DNA of 64,000 nt from Paracoccus sp. SCSIO 75233. Lineage in GTDB: Bacteria > Pseudomonadota > Alphaproteobacteria > Rhodobacterales > Rhodobacteraceae. Below the pieces are notes generated by a model. It worked only from the letters and a program-made list of their open reading frames with translations, was not told the origin of the DNA and did not search any database. Positions 18,467 through 26,851 of this stretch are shown piece by piece; the stretch's first letter is position 1, and every line of letters begins with the position of its first letter. Position numbers and translations under genes: made by a program. Location of the stretch: contig NZ_CP115757.1 of assembly GCF_027912675.1 (NCBI RefSeq), positions 1,054,001 to 1,118,000 of the forward strand. Direction: 5' to 3'.

Positions 18467-19057
18467 ATGTCTTTCCCATTCCCTCTGCCGGACTATATGA
18501 GTCCTATGAGCGAGGTGGCGATGATAAACTTGATCCGGTTCACGGCTTTCGGAATGATGCTTATGGCAATGGGGCCGGGGCGCGATGCGCCGCCGCCGTC
18601 ACAGGTCAATCCACCATCCCCGGCAGAGGTGGATGCCGCGCAATCCCCGCGTCCCGCAGCGCCGCAGGACAACGGCAATCCGGTGCTGAGCGAGTTGCTG
18701 ATCCATGACGCCGCCGATGTCGACCCGGAGGCATTCCTGTGGGAGTTCCGCCCGCTGGTGGTGTTCGCGGAAACCCCGTCCGATCCGGCTTTCATCACCC
18801 AGATGCAGTCGTTGCGCGACCGCCCGGCGGCGCTGATCGAACGCGACGTGGTGGTGATCTTCGACGCCGATCCGGCGGCGAATACGGTCTGGCGGCAGGA
18901 ATTGCGTCCGCGCGGCTTCTCCCTCGTGCTGCTCGACAAGGACGGTCAGGCAGAGCTGCGCAAACCCCGCCCGTGGAGCGTGCGGGAAATCTCGCGCGCC
19001 ATCGACAAATTCCCGATGCGGCGAGAGGAGATCGGCAGGGCAGGGGTCTTGCCGTAA
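18467..19057 (+). CDS. DUF4174 domain protein, secreted
   Basis: 196 aa. A hydrophobic N-terminal stretch (about 18-36) suggests export or membrane anchoring, followed by a Pro/Ala linker and a DUF4174 domain (about 70-190) with a thioredoxin-like pattern: RPLVVFAETPSDPAF, ERDVVVIFDAD, FSLVLLDKDGQAELR and the ending IDKFPMRREEI, which is characteristic. There is no CxxC. Function is unknown. Several in-frame Met codons (18467, 18497, 18506, 18521) make the exact start uncertain; the start at 18521 (MINLIRFTAFG) would give a cleaner signal peptide. Confidence 0.75.
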   Translation: MSFPFPLPDYMSPMSEVAMINLIRFTAFGMMLMAMGPGRDAPPPSQVNPPSPAEVDAAQSPRPAAPQDNGNPVLSELLIHDAADVDPEAFLWEFRPLVVFAETPSDPAFITQMQSLRDRPAALIERDVVVIFDADPAANTVWRQELRPRGFSLVLLDKDGQAELRKPRPWSVREISRAIDKFPMRREEIGRAGVLP

Positions 19058-19060
19058 TTC

Positions 19061-19089
19061 TTGCGAAAATCGCGCCGACGCCCTATATT
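19061..19089 (+). promoter_or_regulatory. Candidate sigma-70 promoter for the 20-codon ORF
   Basis: TTGCGA (19061-19066), an exactly 17-nt spacer, then TATATT (19084-19089). The predicted start point falls about 8 nt further on, so the AAAAGGAGGA ribosome site would lie at the very 5' end of the transcript. Confidence 0.5.
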
Positions 19090-19113
19090 ATGCGTGAAAA
19101 GGAGGAATGCATC

Positions 19114-19176
19114 ATGTCCGCATCCTACGCACCGAAACCGATCAAGGTCAGGACCGGCCCGCGTCCAGGTTACTGA
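19114..19176 (+). CDS. Candidate small protein of 20 codons
   Basis: ATG 19114 is preceded by a near-perfect Shine-Dalgarno sequence (AAAAGGAGGA, 19097-19106) at 7-nt spacing and by a promoter-like pair at consensus spacing. The peptide starts MSASYAPKPIKVRTG and ends PRPGY: basic, proline-rich and without hydrophobic segment. An in-frame ATG at 19090 would add eight acidic/basic residues (MREKEECI) but would place the ribosome site inside the ORF. The 3' end overlaps the convergent gene at 19148-19720 by 29 nt. I do not recognise a family; coding is inferred from the initiation signals only. Confidence 0.5.
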   Translation: MSASYAPKPIKVRTGPRPGY

Positions 19177-19720
19177 TACGACCCCTGCCGTCCATATTCG
19201 ACAGGATGGCCGATAATGCGCCTTCGCCAAGTTCGATTGCGCCAAGTTTCATCGAAATATAGTCACGATACATGGCCGCGGCGCGTTTTGCGCCGATTTT
19301 CGCCGTGTCCAGCTCCCGCAGATCGGTAATCATCGCCGAAATCGCGTTGAGCTGGCTGTAATAAAGCACCACCGGATCAATCGTATCGCGCGGCAGAATG
19401 TGGATTTCCCCGATGATCGCGTGGAAAACCGCATTGTTATGCTCGGTCGGGATGACCGGGAAATATCCCGTCTGATGCTCGATCCGCTGCGCGATGTCTT
19501 CGCCATATTCCGCGATATGATCGCGCTCCAGAACCGACAGATAGGCGCGGATTTCTGCGAAGATGGCGCGCTGAACGTCGCGCACCCGATCCGCCCGCTG
19601 CCGCGCGTCGCGCTTGCGGCCCTGCCACCAGACCACCCACCAGCCCAGAACGATGAAGCACCCCGCGATCATCGCGGATTGTGCCTGCGGGGCAAGGAAC
19701 TGGTCCAGCGGGGCGGCCAT
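19148..19720 (-). CDS. Membrane-anchored protein of unknown function downstream of pccA
   Basis: 190 aa. One transmembrane helix near the N terminus (SAMIAGCFIVLGWWVVWW, about 15-32), then a basic stretch (QGRKRDARQRADR) that should lie in the cytoplasm, and a helical domain of about 140 residues with ERDHIAEYGEDIAQRIEH. No recognisable catalytic motif. It starts 2 nt after the pccA stop, so it belongs to the carboxylase transcript, where methylmalonyl-CoA mutase is often found in relatives. Function unknown. Confidence 0.75.
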   Translation of the reverse strand: MAAPLDQFLAPQAQSAMIAGCFIVLGWWVVWWQGRKRDARQRADRVRDVQRAIFAEIRAYLSVLERDHIAEYGEDIAQRIEHQTGYFPVIPTEHNNAVFHAIIGEIHILPRDTIDPVVLYYSQLNAISAMITDLRELDTAKIGAKRAAAMYRDYISMKLGAIELGEGALSAILSNMDGRGRISNLDAGRS

Positions 19721-19722
19721 GT

Positions 19723-21780
19723 TCAGGCGAACTCCATGATGATGTCGTCGACCTTGAGGCTCTGGCCCGGTTCCGCCGCGATGCGTTTGACCACGCCCCT
19801 GGTTTCGGCGCGCAGGATATTTTCCATCTTCATCGCCTCGATGGTGGCGAGCGGCTGGCCTTCCTCCACCGTATCCCCCTCGGACACGGCAATGGACTGC
19901 ACCAGCCCCGGCATCGGGCAGAGCAGCAGCTTCGACTGGTCAGGCTTCTCGATCACCGGCATCAGCCGGGCGAGGCGGGCGGCACGGGGCGTACGGACAT
20001 GCACCGCCAGATCCGCGCCGGAGGTCCGCAGCCGGAAACCCGCACTGATCCGGTCGACCTTCATCACCAAAGGCCGCCCCTCGACCGTCATGCGGGCGAG
20101 GCTGCGACCCGGCACCCAGTCGGAAACCACCCGAAGCGCGCGCCCCGCCACCGTGACGGTCGAGCCCGCGCGGTCGGCGTCGATCCGCGTCTCGAACTCC
20201 TGATCGCCGATGCAGACGACCCAGTCGCTGCCCACCTTGCGTTCGTGATTGCCAAGCCGCCCGCTGATCCGGCTGCGGCGGATTTCCGTGACCCGGTACA
20301 TGGCCGAGGCGGCAGCGGCGATCCGGTGCAACTCCCGCTCGGGCAGTTCGGTGCCGTGAAATCCGGTCGGATATTCCTCGGCGATGAACCCGGTCGAGAT
20401 GTCGCCTGCGATGAATTTAGGGTGATCCATGACGGCGGACAGGAACGGGATATTATGGCCGATCCCGTCAATCTCGAAAGCATTCAGCGCGCCGCGCATG
20501 GTCTCAATCGCCTGCTCGCGGGACGGGGCCCAACTGCACAGCTTGGCAATCATCGGATCGTAGAACACCGAAATTTCGCCGCCCTCATAGACGCCGGTAT
20601 CGTTGCGGATGCCGGTTGCGGCCTCTGGCGGGGCCGCGTCCGGGACCGCTGGCACCCAGTTGCCTGCCTGCGCCAACGGACCTGCCTGCTGTTCTTCCGG
20701 GGGCTGATAGCGGGTCAGCCGGCCCGTGGAGGGCAGAAAGCCGCGATACGGGTCCTCCGCATAGACGCGGGATTCGATGGCCCAGCCGTTCAGCGCCAGA
20801 TCCTGCTGCGCGAAGGCCAGAGGCTCACCCGCTGCAACGCGGATCATCTGTTCGACCAGATCGATGCCGGAAATCAACTCCGTCACCGGATGTTCGACCT
20901 GAAGCCGCGTGTTCATTTCGAGGAAATAGAAATTCCGCGCCGCATCGACGATGAATTCGACTGTCCCGGCGCTGACATAGCCCACGGCCTGCGCAAGCCG
21001 CACCGCCTGTTCGCCCATAGCGGCGCGCGTCTTCGGGTCCAGAAACGGTGAGGGGGCCTCTTCGATTACCTTCTGGTTGCGCCGCTGGATGGAGCATTCG
21101 CGCTCGTGCAGATAGACGCACTTGCCGTGGCTGTCGGCCAGAAGCTGGATTTCGATATGGCGCGGCGAGGTGACGAATTTCTCGATAAAGATACGGTCAT
21201 CGCCGAAACTCGCCGCCGCCTCGTTCTTCGAGGACTGAAACCCCGCCCGTGCATCGTCGTCGTTCCAGGCGATGCGCATTCCCTTGCCGCCGCCACCCGC
21301 CGACGCCTTTATCATCACCGGATAGCCGATCTGCGCGGCGATGCGCACCGCGTCCTCCGCATCCGTGATCAGCCCCATATGGCCCGGAACCGTGGACACG
21401 CCCGCCTCGTCCGCGATCTTCTTCGAGGTGATCTTGTCGCCCATGGCTTCGATGGCCGCAGCAGGCGGGCCGATGAAGGTGACGCCTTCAGCCGCCAGAG
21501 CCTCGGCAAATCTACGGTTCTCGGACAGAAACCCGTAGCCCGGATGGACGGCATCCGCGCCGCTCTCGCGAATGGCGGTCATGATCCGGTCGATGTCGAT
21601 ATAAGACTGGCTGGCCTGTGCCGGGCCGATATGGACCGCCTCATCCGCCATCTTCACATGCAGCGCATGCCGGTCGGCGTCGGAATAGACCGCGACGGTG
21701 GCGATCCCCATTTTCCGGGCGGTCTTGATGATGCGGCAGGCAATCTCGCCGCGATTGGCAATCAGGATTTTCTTGAACAT
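19723..21780 (-). CDS. pccA: Propionyl-CoA carboxylase alpha subunit (biotin carboxylase and biotin carrier)
   Basis: 685 aa. Carboxylates biotin with ATP and bicarbonate and hands the group to the beta subunit, turning propionyl-CoA into methylmalonyl-CoA. Biotin carboxylase domain (about 1-450; ILIANRGEIACRI, GGGGKGMRI ATP loop, EMNTRLQVEHPVTE), a BT linker domain, and a biotinyl domain at the C terminus with the lysine in EAMKMEN (about 651). Length and BT region fit the alphaproteobacterial PccA type better than acetyl-CoA carboxylase AccC. ATG 21780 lacks a strong ribosome site and lies 18 nt after a terminator-like hairpin, which may limit its expression. Confidence 0.94.
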   Translation of the reverse strand: MFKKILIANRGEIACRIIKTARKMGIATVAVYSDADRHALHVKMADEAVHIGPAQASQSYIDIDRIMTAIRESGADAVHPGYGFLSENRRFAEALAAEGVTFIGPPAAAIEAMGDKITSKKIADEAGVSTVPGHMGLITDAEDAVRIAAQIGYPVMIKASAGGGGKGMRIAWNDDDARAGFQSSKNEAAASFGDDRIFIEKFVTSPRHIEIQLLADSHGKCVYLHERECSIQRRNQKVIEEAPSPFLDPKTRAAMGEQAVRLAQAVGYVSAGTVEFIVDAARNFYFLEMNTRLQVEHPVTELISGIDLVEQMIRVAAGEPLAFAQQDLALNGWAIESRVYAEDPYRGFLPSTGRLTRYQPPEEQQAGPLAQAGNWVPAVPDAAPPEAATGIRNDTGVYEGGEISVFYDPMIAKLCSWAPSREQAIETMRGALNAFEIDGIGHNIPFLSAVMDHPKFIAGDISTGFIAEEYPTGFHGTELPERELHRIAAAASAMYRVTEIRRSRISGRLGNHERKVGSDWVVCIGDQEFETRIDADRAGSTVTVAGRALRVVSDWVPGRSLARMTVEGRPLVMKVDRISAGFRLRTSGADLAVHVRTPRAARLARLMPVIEKPDQSKLLLCPMPGLVQSIAVSEGDTVEEGQPLATIEAMKMENILRAETRGVVKRIAAEPGQSLKVDDIIMEFA

Positions 21781-21797
21781 ATCGGCATCGCTGGCAA

Positions 21798-21830
21798 GAA
21801 AAAGCCGCCCGCGGAGGCTCCGCAGGCGGC
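21798..21830 (-). terminator. Strong hairpin with T-run directly upstream of pccA
   Basis: On the minus strand: GCCGCC-TGCGGA-gcc-TCCGCG-GGCGGC followed by TTTTTC. It resembles an intrinsic terminator after the small lipoprotein gene at 21880, and ends only 18 nt before the pccA start, so it could act as an attenuator. Confidence 0.75.
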
Positions 21831-21879
21831 GAGGTTCGTGTCGGATACACGCCGCGAGATCAGGCGCGGCGTGTTGGTA

Positions 21880-22104
21880 TTATTCGCAGAAACCGACGTC
21901 GTTGCAGACCGCACCAGCAGCCGCTCCGGCTGCGGCGGCCTTGTAGACGTCGCTTTCATCCTTGCCGGCGACATGGGCGATTGTGGCCCCTGCGGCAGCG
22001 CCGATGGCGGCACGGTCGATGTCGGTCGGATTGATGTTCTGCGTGCAACCGGCAACACCGATTGCAAAAATGGCGGCCATAGCCGCGCTTGTGACTTTAG
22101 CCAT
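21880..22104 (-). CDS. Small glycine-zipper lipoprotein (copy 2)
   Basis: 74 aa. Signal peptide with lipobox GVAGC (Cys20), then two small-residue stretches (RAAIGAAAGATIAHVAG and KAAAAGAAAGAV) typical of glycine-zipper membrane-inserting segments. It ends in AVCNDVGFCE. It is a paralogue of the next gene (22201-22446): both end in the pattern GAAAGA-x-C-x-D-x-G-x-C, suggesting a conserved disulfide or metal pair. It sits in the pcc cluster between pccB and pccA, directly before a terminator. Function unknown. Confidence 0.78.
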   Translation of the reverse strand: MAKVTSAAMAAIFAIGVAGCTQNINPTDIDRAAIGAAAGATIAHVAGKDESDVYKAAAAGAAAGAVCNDVGFCE

Positions 22105-22200
22105 GTTTTTTCTCTGTATTTGGATCGGCGGGATGCGGCGAAGCTATCCCCGCCCGGATAGGATGGGGCAGCCGCAACGGCGACTGCCCGGATCGTCAGC

Positions 22201-22446
22201 TTACTGGCTGGCGCAAACGCCTGCGTCGTCGCAAAGCGCACCGGCTGCAGCGCCGACAAGCGCGCCGGTTCCGATATCTTCGTCGAACGCTTTGGCTGCG
22301 ACCGCACCCGCACCGGCCCCGACGAGGGCGCGCTGCGCGTCAGCCGACATATAGGTGCCGCCGCCATAAGGGCTGGTCGCACAAGCGGCGAGGGAACCCA
22401 CGACAAACGCTGCACCTGCGAAGCGGAGGAAAGTCTTGTTCTGCAT
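22201..22446 (-). CDS. Small glycine-zipper lipoprotein (copy 1)
   Basis: 81 aa. Signal peptide with lipobox SLAAC (Cys22), followed by TSPYGGGTYMSAD, two alanine/glycine-rich stretches (ALVGAGAGAVAAKAF and ALVGAAAGAL) and the ending CDDAGVCASQ. It is the paralogue of the gene at 21880-22104. ATG 22446 is set by the signal peptide; the open frame further upstream to 22824 overlaps the next gene and is not coding. Lies within the pcc cluster; role unknown. Confidence 0.78.
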   Translation of the reverse strand: MQNKTFLRFAGAAFVVGSLAACATSPYGGGTYMSADAQRALVGAGAGAVAAKAFDEDIGTGALVGAAAGALCDDAGVCASQ

Positions 22447-22573
22447 GAAACACTGCCTTGTTTTATGGCCCGTTGGAATCGGGCGTGATTGATTTCGCTT
22501 TCCATTCTGCCACAATGGCTTGGCACGGAAAACTGACAACCGCGTGAAAAATCCGAGAGCGGCGACGCGGCGC

Positions 22574-23002
22574 TCATATATCGCCCCGGAATTCGTCGTC
22601 TCCGTCAGGATCCTCTCCGTCAGGGTCTTCGTCATCCCAGTCGTCTTCCCACTGATCTTCATCGGCGAATATCTCCGGGAAGTTCGCCTGGGCCTTCGCC
22701 ATATCGACGCGGAAAAGCTGGTCGTAGGAGACCGGATCCAGCTTGCCGACCGCGACCACCTCGCGGCCCAGAAGCCAGGACAGGCGACCCGCATCCAAAT
22801 TGCCGCGCTCGAATTCCTCTTCACCGAAATGCTCGATCAGCGCGGTAAGGAAACCCGCATCCGCACGGCGATCCGCCGGGCTGCGATCACGGAAACGCTC
22901 CCGCGCGATCAGCTTCGTCGCGCCTTTTGGATTGGCGCGGCGAATGGTGAACTGGAAATCGGTCGATGGCAGGCGGGACGGAAAGCCGCGATGTTTCAGC
23001 AT
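22574..23002 (-). CDS. Conserved hypothetical protein with acidic tail (pcc cluster)
   Basis: 142 aa, cytoplasmic by sequence. Basic N-terminal part (LKHRGFPSRLPSTDFQFTIR), then FLTALIEHFGEEEFERGNLDAG and a strongly acidic C terminus (about 113-142, Asp/Glu-rich with DEDPDGEDPDGDD). No family recognised. ATG 23002 has GGAGG 6 nt upstream, which decides the start over the longer frame to 23050. It is located between a 47-aa lipoprotein gene and the glycine-zipper genes, all on the strand of pccB and pccA, in a conserved-looking cluster. Confidence 0.72.
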   Translation of the reverse strand: MLKHRGFPSRLPSTDFQFTIRRANPKGATKLIARERFRDRSPADRRADAGFLTALIEHFGEEEFERGNLDAGRLSWLLGREVVAVGKLDPVSYDQLFRVDMAKAQANFPEIFADEDQWEDDWDDEDPDGEDPDGDDEFRGDI

Positions 23003-23065
23003 ATGGCCTCCGCCCCGGCTGGATCGCACGGACAGACCCGCTGCCCGCACAACCGGATAACGTGA

Positions 23066-23209
23066 TCAGTTCGCGCCGTATTTGCCCTGATAGACCGGCT
23101 CCTGCGTGACCGGCACGACCGGGCCCGTGGTGGTGTAGTCAGGCTGACGCGGCTGACATGCGGCAAGGATACCCACGGCGACGAGGGCGAACGCGATTTT
23201 CTTCGACAT
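23066..23209 (-). CDS. Short lipoprotein, 47 aa (pcc cluster)
   Basis: Translating the minus strand from ATG 23209 gives a 47-residue peptide: signal MSKKIAFALVAVGILAAC with lipobox ILAAC (Cys18), then a proline-rich tail of 29 residues (QPRQPDYTTTGPV ... VYQGKYGAN). A GGAGCAG ribosome site lies 3-4 nt before the ATG. Its size resembles entericidin-like or other tiny lipoproteins, but no family is claimed. It sits in the same gene string as pccB and pccA, 63 nt before the acidic-tail gene. Confidence 0.68.
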   Translation of the reverse strand: MSKKIAFALVAVGILAACQPRQPDYTTTGPVVPVTQEPVYQGKYGAN

Positions 23210-23372
23210 TGACTGCTCCTGTGATCAGGGGCTTTTTCGCCCCTTTTATATGGTAGGCATGGCGCAATATGCGCACATGGCAGCAGAGTAATCAGATTAA
23301 ACCCGCCGCGATAGCTGGCTTTCGGGGCAGCGGGCGGGACATTGCCGATCTGTGGCACGGTTGCATCAACCA

Positions 23373-24062
23373 TCAGAACGGGGCCCAGACACATTCATCG
23401 CGGTCGGGCGGCAGCGTGAAAGCCTCGAACAACTGGACCGCACCGATGGCGATTTCCCCGGCTTTGGTCTCGCGGTCGGCCAGCGAAATCAGGATTTCGG
23501 AGGGGCGGGGTGCAGGGCTGGCGATACGCGGCAGCACGAAGTTTTCGCAAAGCCAGACGATGTCGTCATGCATCGGATCGCGGACCAGACTGTCGGGCGC
23601 ACGCGGCAGCGCCGGGCTGTTGGCCGCGCCTTCCATCCCGTCGGGATCGCTGGTTTCCGGATCCGGCAAAACCTCGACGCTCCCGGCCGTGTCGGCTGCC
23701 TCAACGCCGGGAACGGGTCGCTGATCGATTTCCTCCGCCCGCATTACGCCGCTGTCGACGGCCTGAAGAAAGATCGAGATGCCGGGATCCTCTTCACTGG
23801 TTGCCAGCTGCTCAAGTGCGGCGATTTCCTCATCCGTCAGCTCTTCCATCGGTCCATCGGGGGCAGGTGGCACCAGATTATCCAGCTCCGGCGCGACAAA
23901 GCGGAAACGATAGGTCAGGCCGTCCACGCCGGGCAGGCCGTGGATCGTTTCCAGCCAATAGATCGGCTGGCCCGACGGCACCGGCAAAAGGTTCGGATTG
24001 GGACCGGCGGCACTGACCGATGTGGCGGTTGCGAGAAGAAAGGCTGTCGTAATAAGTTTCAT
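23373..24062 (-). CDS. Secreted protein, DUF6497-like, coupled to pccB
   Basis: 229 aa. Signal peptide [20 protein letters not shown], then a domain beginning [18 protein letters not shown]...[10 protein letters not shown], an acidic Pro/Glu-rich insert (about 70-145) and a C-terminal part with [14 protein letters not shown] and [13 protein letters not shown]. The pattern recalls the Rhodobacterales family DUF6497; this is from memory and tentative. The start ATG overlaps the pccB stop (ATGA), so it is translationally coupled to the carboxylase beta subunit. A periplasmic protein tied to a cytoplasmic carboxylase is unexplained. Confidence 0.72.
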   Translation of the reverse strand: MKLITTAFLLATATSVSAAGPNPNLLPVPSGQPIYWLETIHGLPGVDGLTYRFRFVAPELDNLVPPAPDGPMEELTDEEIAALEQLATSEEDPGISIFLQAVDSGVMRAEEIDQRPVPGVEAADTAGSVEVLPDPETSDPDGMEGAANSPALPRAPDSLVRDPMHDDIVWLCENFVLPRIASPAPRPSEILISLADRETKAGEIAIGAVQLFEAFTLPPDRDECVWAPF

Positions 24063-25591
24063 AACGGAAGATTGTCGTGTTTTTTCCATGGATTATTCTG
24101 CTGTTTGTTGCGCAGACTTGCGAAAGCGCGCGCGATACGGCGGCGGGTCGAGCGGGGCTGGATCACCTCGTCGACGAAGCCGCGCTCGGCTGCGATGAAT
24201 GGGTTGGCGAAGCGGTCCTCGTAATCCTCGGTCAGGGCGGCGATGCGGTCGGTGTCGTCAAGCTCGCCGCGGTGCAGGATCTCGACCGCGCCTTTCGCGC
24301 CCATAACCGCGATCTCAGCCGTGGGCCAGGCGTAATTGAAATCGCCGCGCATCTGCTTTGACGACATGACGATATAAGCGCCGCCATACGCCTTGCGGGT
24401 GATAAGCGTGACCTTGGGCACCGTGGCCTCGCCATAAGCGAAGGCGAGCTTTGCGCCGTGGCTGATGATCCCGTCCCATTCCTGCCCGGTGCCCGGCAGA
24501 AATCCCGGCACGTCGATCAGGGTCAGGATCGGGATCGAGAACGCATCGCAGAACCGCACGAAACGCGCGGCCTTGCGTGAGCTGTCAATGTCCAGACACC
24601 CGGCCAGCACAAGCGGCTGATTGGCAACGACGCCGACCGTCCGCCCCTCGATCCGGATGAAGCCGCACAGGATATTGCCCGCGAAATCCCGCTGTATCTC
24701 GAAGAAATCGCCCTCATCCGCGATCTTCACCACCAGCTCGCGCATATCATAGGGCAGGTTCGGGTTGTCCGGGACCAGCGTATCGAGGCCGAGCTCGATC
24801 CGGGCCGGATCGTCGAAGAAGGGCCGGGTCGGCGGGACTTCCCGGTTGGACAGGGGCAGGAAATCGACAAAGCGGCGGGTCTCGATCAGAATTTCGACAT
24901 CGTTTTCAAACGCCGCATCGGCCACCCCGGATTTCTGCGTATGCGCATCGGCACCGCCAAGCTCCTCCGCTGTCACCAGCTCATTCGTCACCGTTTTGAC
25001 CACGTCCGGGCCGGTCACGAACATGTAGGACGTGCCGCGGGTCATGAAGGTGAAATCGGTGATCGCGGGTGAATAGACCGCACCGCCAGCGCATGGCCCC
25101 ATGATGAGCGAGATCTGCGGCACCACCCCGGAGGCGAGGATATTGCGCTGAAACACCTCCGCATAACCGGCAAGGCTCGACACGCCTTCCTGAATCCGCG
25201 CGCCCCCCGAATCGTTCAGCCCGATCAGCGGCGCGCCGTTGCGGATGGCCATATCCTGAATCTTGCAGATCTTGCGGGCATGGGTTTCGGACAGCGAGCC
25301 GCCGAACACCGTGAAATCCTGCGCGTAGACATAGACCAGCCGCCCGTTGATCGTGCCCCATCCGGTCACCACGCCATCCCCCGCAGGCCGGTTTTCAGCC
25401 ATGCCGAAATCGGTTGACCTATGGGTGACGAACATGTCGAATTCCTCGAAACTGTCGTCGTCCAGCAGCAATTCCAGCCGCTCGCGCGCCGTCAGCTTGC
25501 CACGCGCATGCTGCGCGTCGATCCGCGCCTGTCCGCCGCCCAGACGCGCGGCTTTGCGCCGCGCCTCCAGCTGCTCCAAGATGTGCTTCAT
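24059..25591 (-). CDS. pccB: Propionyl-CoA carboxylase beta subunit (carboxyltransferase)
   Basis: 510 aa. Transfers the carboxyl group from biotin on PccA to propionyl-CoA. Both crotonase-like halves are present: [17 protein letters not shown] and the oxyanion glycines [12 protein letters not shown] in the N half, and [18 protein letters not shown] with [13 protein letters not shown] in the C half. Length is standard. It is first in the string pccB, DUF6497-like, small genes, pccA. The gene is divergent from alr across 120 nt that should hold its promoter. No PccR-type operator could be recognised by eye. Confidence 0.95.
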   Translation of the reverse strand: MKHILEQLEARRKAARLGGGQARIDAQHARGKLTARERLELLLDDDSFEEFDMFVTHRSTDFGMAENRPAGDGVVTGWGTINGRLVYVYAQDFTVFGGSLSETHARKICKIQDMAIRNGAPLIGLNDSGGARIQEGVSSLAGYAEVFQRNILASGVVPQISLIMGPCAGGAVYSPAITDFTFMTRGTSYMFVTGPDVVKTVTNELVTAEELGGADAHTQKSGVADAAFENDVEILIETRRFVDFLPLSNREVPPTRPFFDDPARIELGLDTLVPDNPNLPYDMRELVVKIADEGDFFEIQRDFAGNILCGFIRIEGRTVGVVANQPLVLAGCLDIDSSRKAARFVRFCDAFSIPILTLIDVPGFLPGTGQEWDGIISHGAKLAFAYGEATVPKVTLITRKAYGGAYIVMSSKQMRGDFNYAWPTAEIAVMGAKGAVEILHRGELDDTDRIAALTEDYEDRFANPFIAAERGFVDEVIQPRSTRRRIARAFASLRNKQQNNPWKKHDNLPL

Positions 25592-25711
25592 CGTCCGCCC
25601 CAGCCGATAATTTCACAGATCATGACTGAAAGCTTGCGCGGGAACAAACCGAAAATCTGCAATGACCACGGGCCCTTGACGGCGGGCGGGCTTTGTCGGA
25701 AAGCAAAACCT

Positions 25712-26740
25712 ATGGTTTTGCAGATCGATCTTTCCGCCCTCAGGGCAAATTATCGCACCCTTGCGGGTCTGGCACCCGGCGCGCGCGCTGCGGCTGTCGT
25801 GAAGGCGAATGGATATGGGCTAGGGGCGGAGCATGTCGCCCGTGCTCTGGCGCAAGAAGGCGCGACGGATTTCTTCGTGGCGCTTGCATCGGAAGTCCCG
25901 GCGGTGCGTCGGGGTGCGGGCGCAGAGTCACGGATTTTCGTGCTGTCCGGCCATATGGAGGGCGCGGCCCTTGGCGATGCGATCCCGGTCCTGAACAGTG
26001 CGGAGCAGTTCTTCCGCGACCGCGCGACCCGCCCCGGCAGACCCTTCGCCATCCAGCTGGACAGCGGCATGAACCGGCTGGGGATGGAGCCGGGCGAATG
26101 GGCCGGGCTGAAGGCGGAGGCGCTTGCCGCCGCACCGGAACTGATCATGTCGCATCTGGCCTGCGCGGATGAGCCGGATCACCCGATGAACCGCCAGCAA
26201 TTGCAGTGCTTCCGCGAGATGACCGACGGTGTCACCGTGCCCCGCAGCCTTGCCGCAACAGGCGGGATATTGCTGGGGCCGGATTATCATTTCGACATCA
26301 CACGCGCCGGGATCGGCATGTATGGCGGCCAGCCATTCGCTGATGCGAAACCCGTGGTCCGCCTGTCCCTGCCGGTCATCCAGACCCGCGAGGTTATTGC
26401 CGGGGAAACGGTCGGCTACGGCAACACATGGACCGCCCGCCGGACGACGCGGGTTGCGACCGTGGCCGCTGGCTATGCTGATGGAATTCACCGTGCCCTG
26501 TCATCGGACGGAAACCGGCGCCGGATTGACCTGCTGGCGGGCGACAATCGCTGTCCGGTCCTCGGGCGGGTGTCGATGGATCTGATCACAGCGGATGTCT
26601 CCGCCCTTGATGAGGTTCCGGCGGCGCTTGATCTGCTGTCACCGGCGCAGACCGTCGACGACGTGGCCGATATCATCGGCACCATCGGATATGAGGTTCT
26701 GACCTCACTCGGCGCGCGCTATCCGCGCAGCTATGTCTGA
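25712..26740 (+). CDS. alr: Alanine racemase
   Basis: 342 aa. PLP-dependent racemase that makes D-alanine for peptidoglycan. The PLP lysine is in AVVKANGYGLGA (about K28), with the conserved GIGMYGGQP and VGYGNTW segments and the catalytic tyrosine region AAGYADGIHR. ATG 25712 (MVLQIDLSALRANY) matches the family start and has GGAAAG upstream; an upstream in-frame ATG at 25622 would add 30 residues with no homology. Single gene, divergent from pccB. Confidence 0.95.
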   Translation: MVLQIDLSALRANYRTLAGLAPGARAAAVVKANGYGLGAEHVARALAQEGATDFFVALASEVPAVRRGAGAESRIFVLSGHMEGAALGDAIPVLNSAEQFFRDRATRPGRPFAIQLDSGMNRLGMEPGEWAGLKAEALAAAPELIMSHLACADEPDHPMNRQQLQCFREMTDGVTVPRSLAATGGILLGPDYHFDITRAGIGMYGGQPFADAKPVVRLSLPVIQTREVIAGETVGYGNTWTARRTTRVATVAAGYADGIHRALSSDGNRRRIDLLAGDNRCPVLGRVSMDLITADVSALDEVPAALDLLSPAQTVDDVADIIGTIGYEVLTSLGARYPRSYV

Positions 26741-26851
26741 AAGACCTGCACCGTGAAGTTTTTGTGACAGGTCGGCGGTTTTTGACACAAACACTTGTGT
26801 AACGCCGCGCGGCACACCAAGAATGGGGGGAAGAACAATCCGGAGACCTCC

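Noticed and set aside
23228..23248. Hairpin GGGGC/GCCCC with T-run near the 47-aa lipoprotein gene
   Set aside because: The T-run is on the plus strand, where no gene ends nearby, so its role cannot be assigned.
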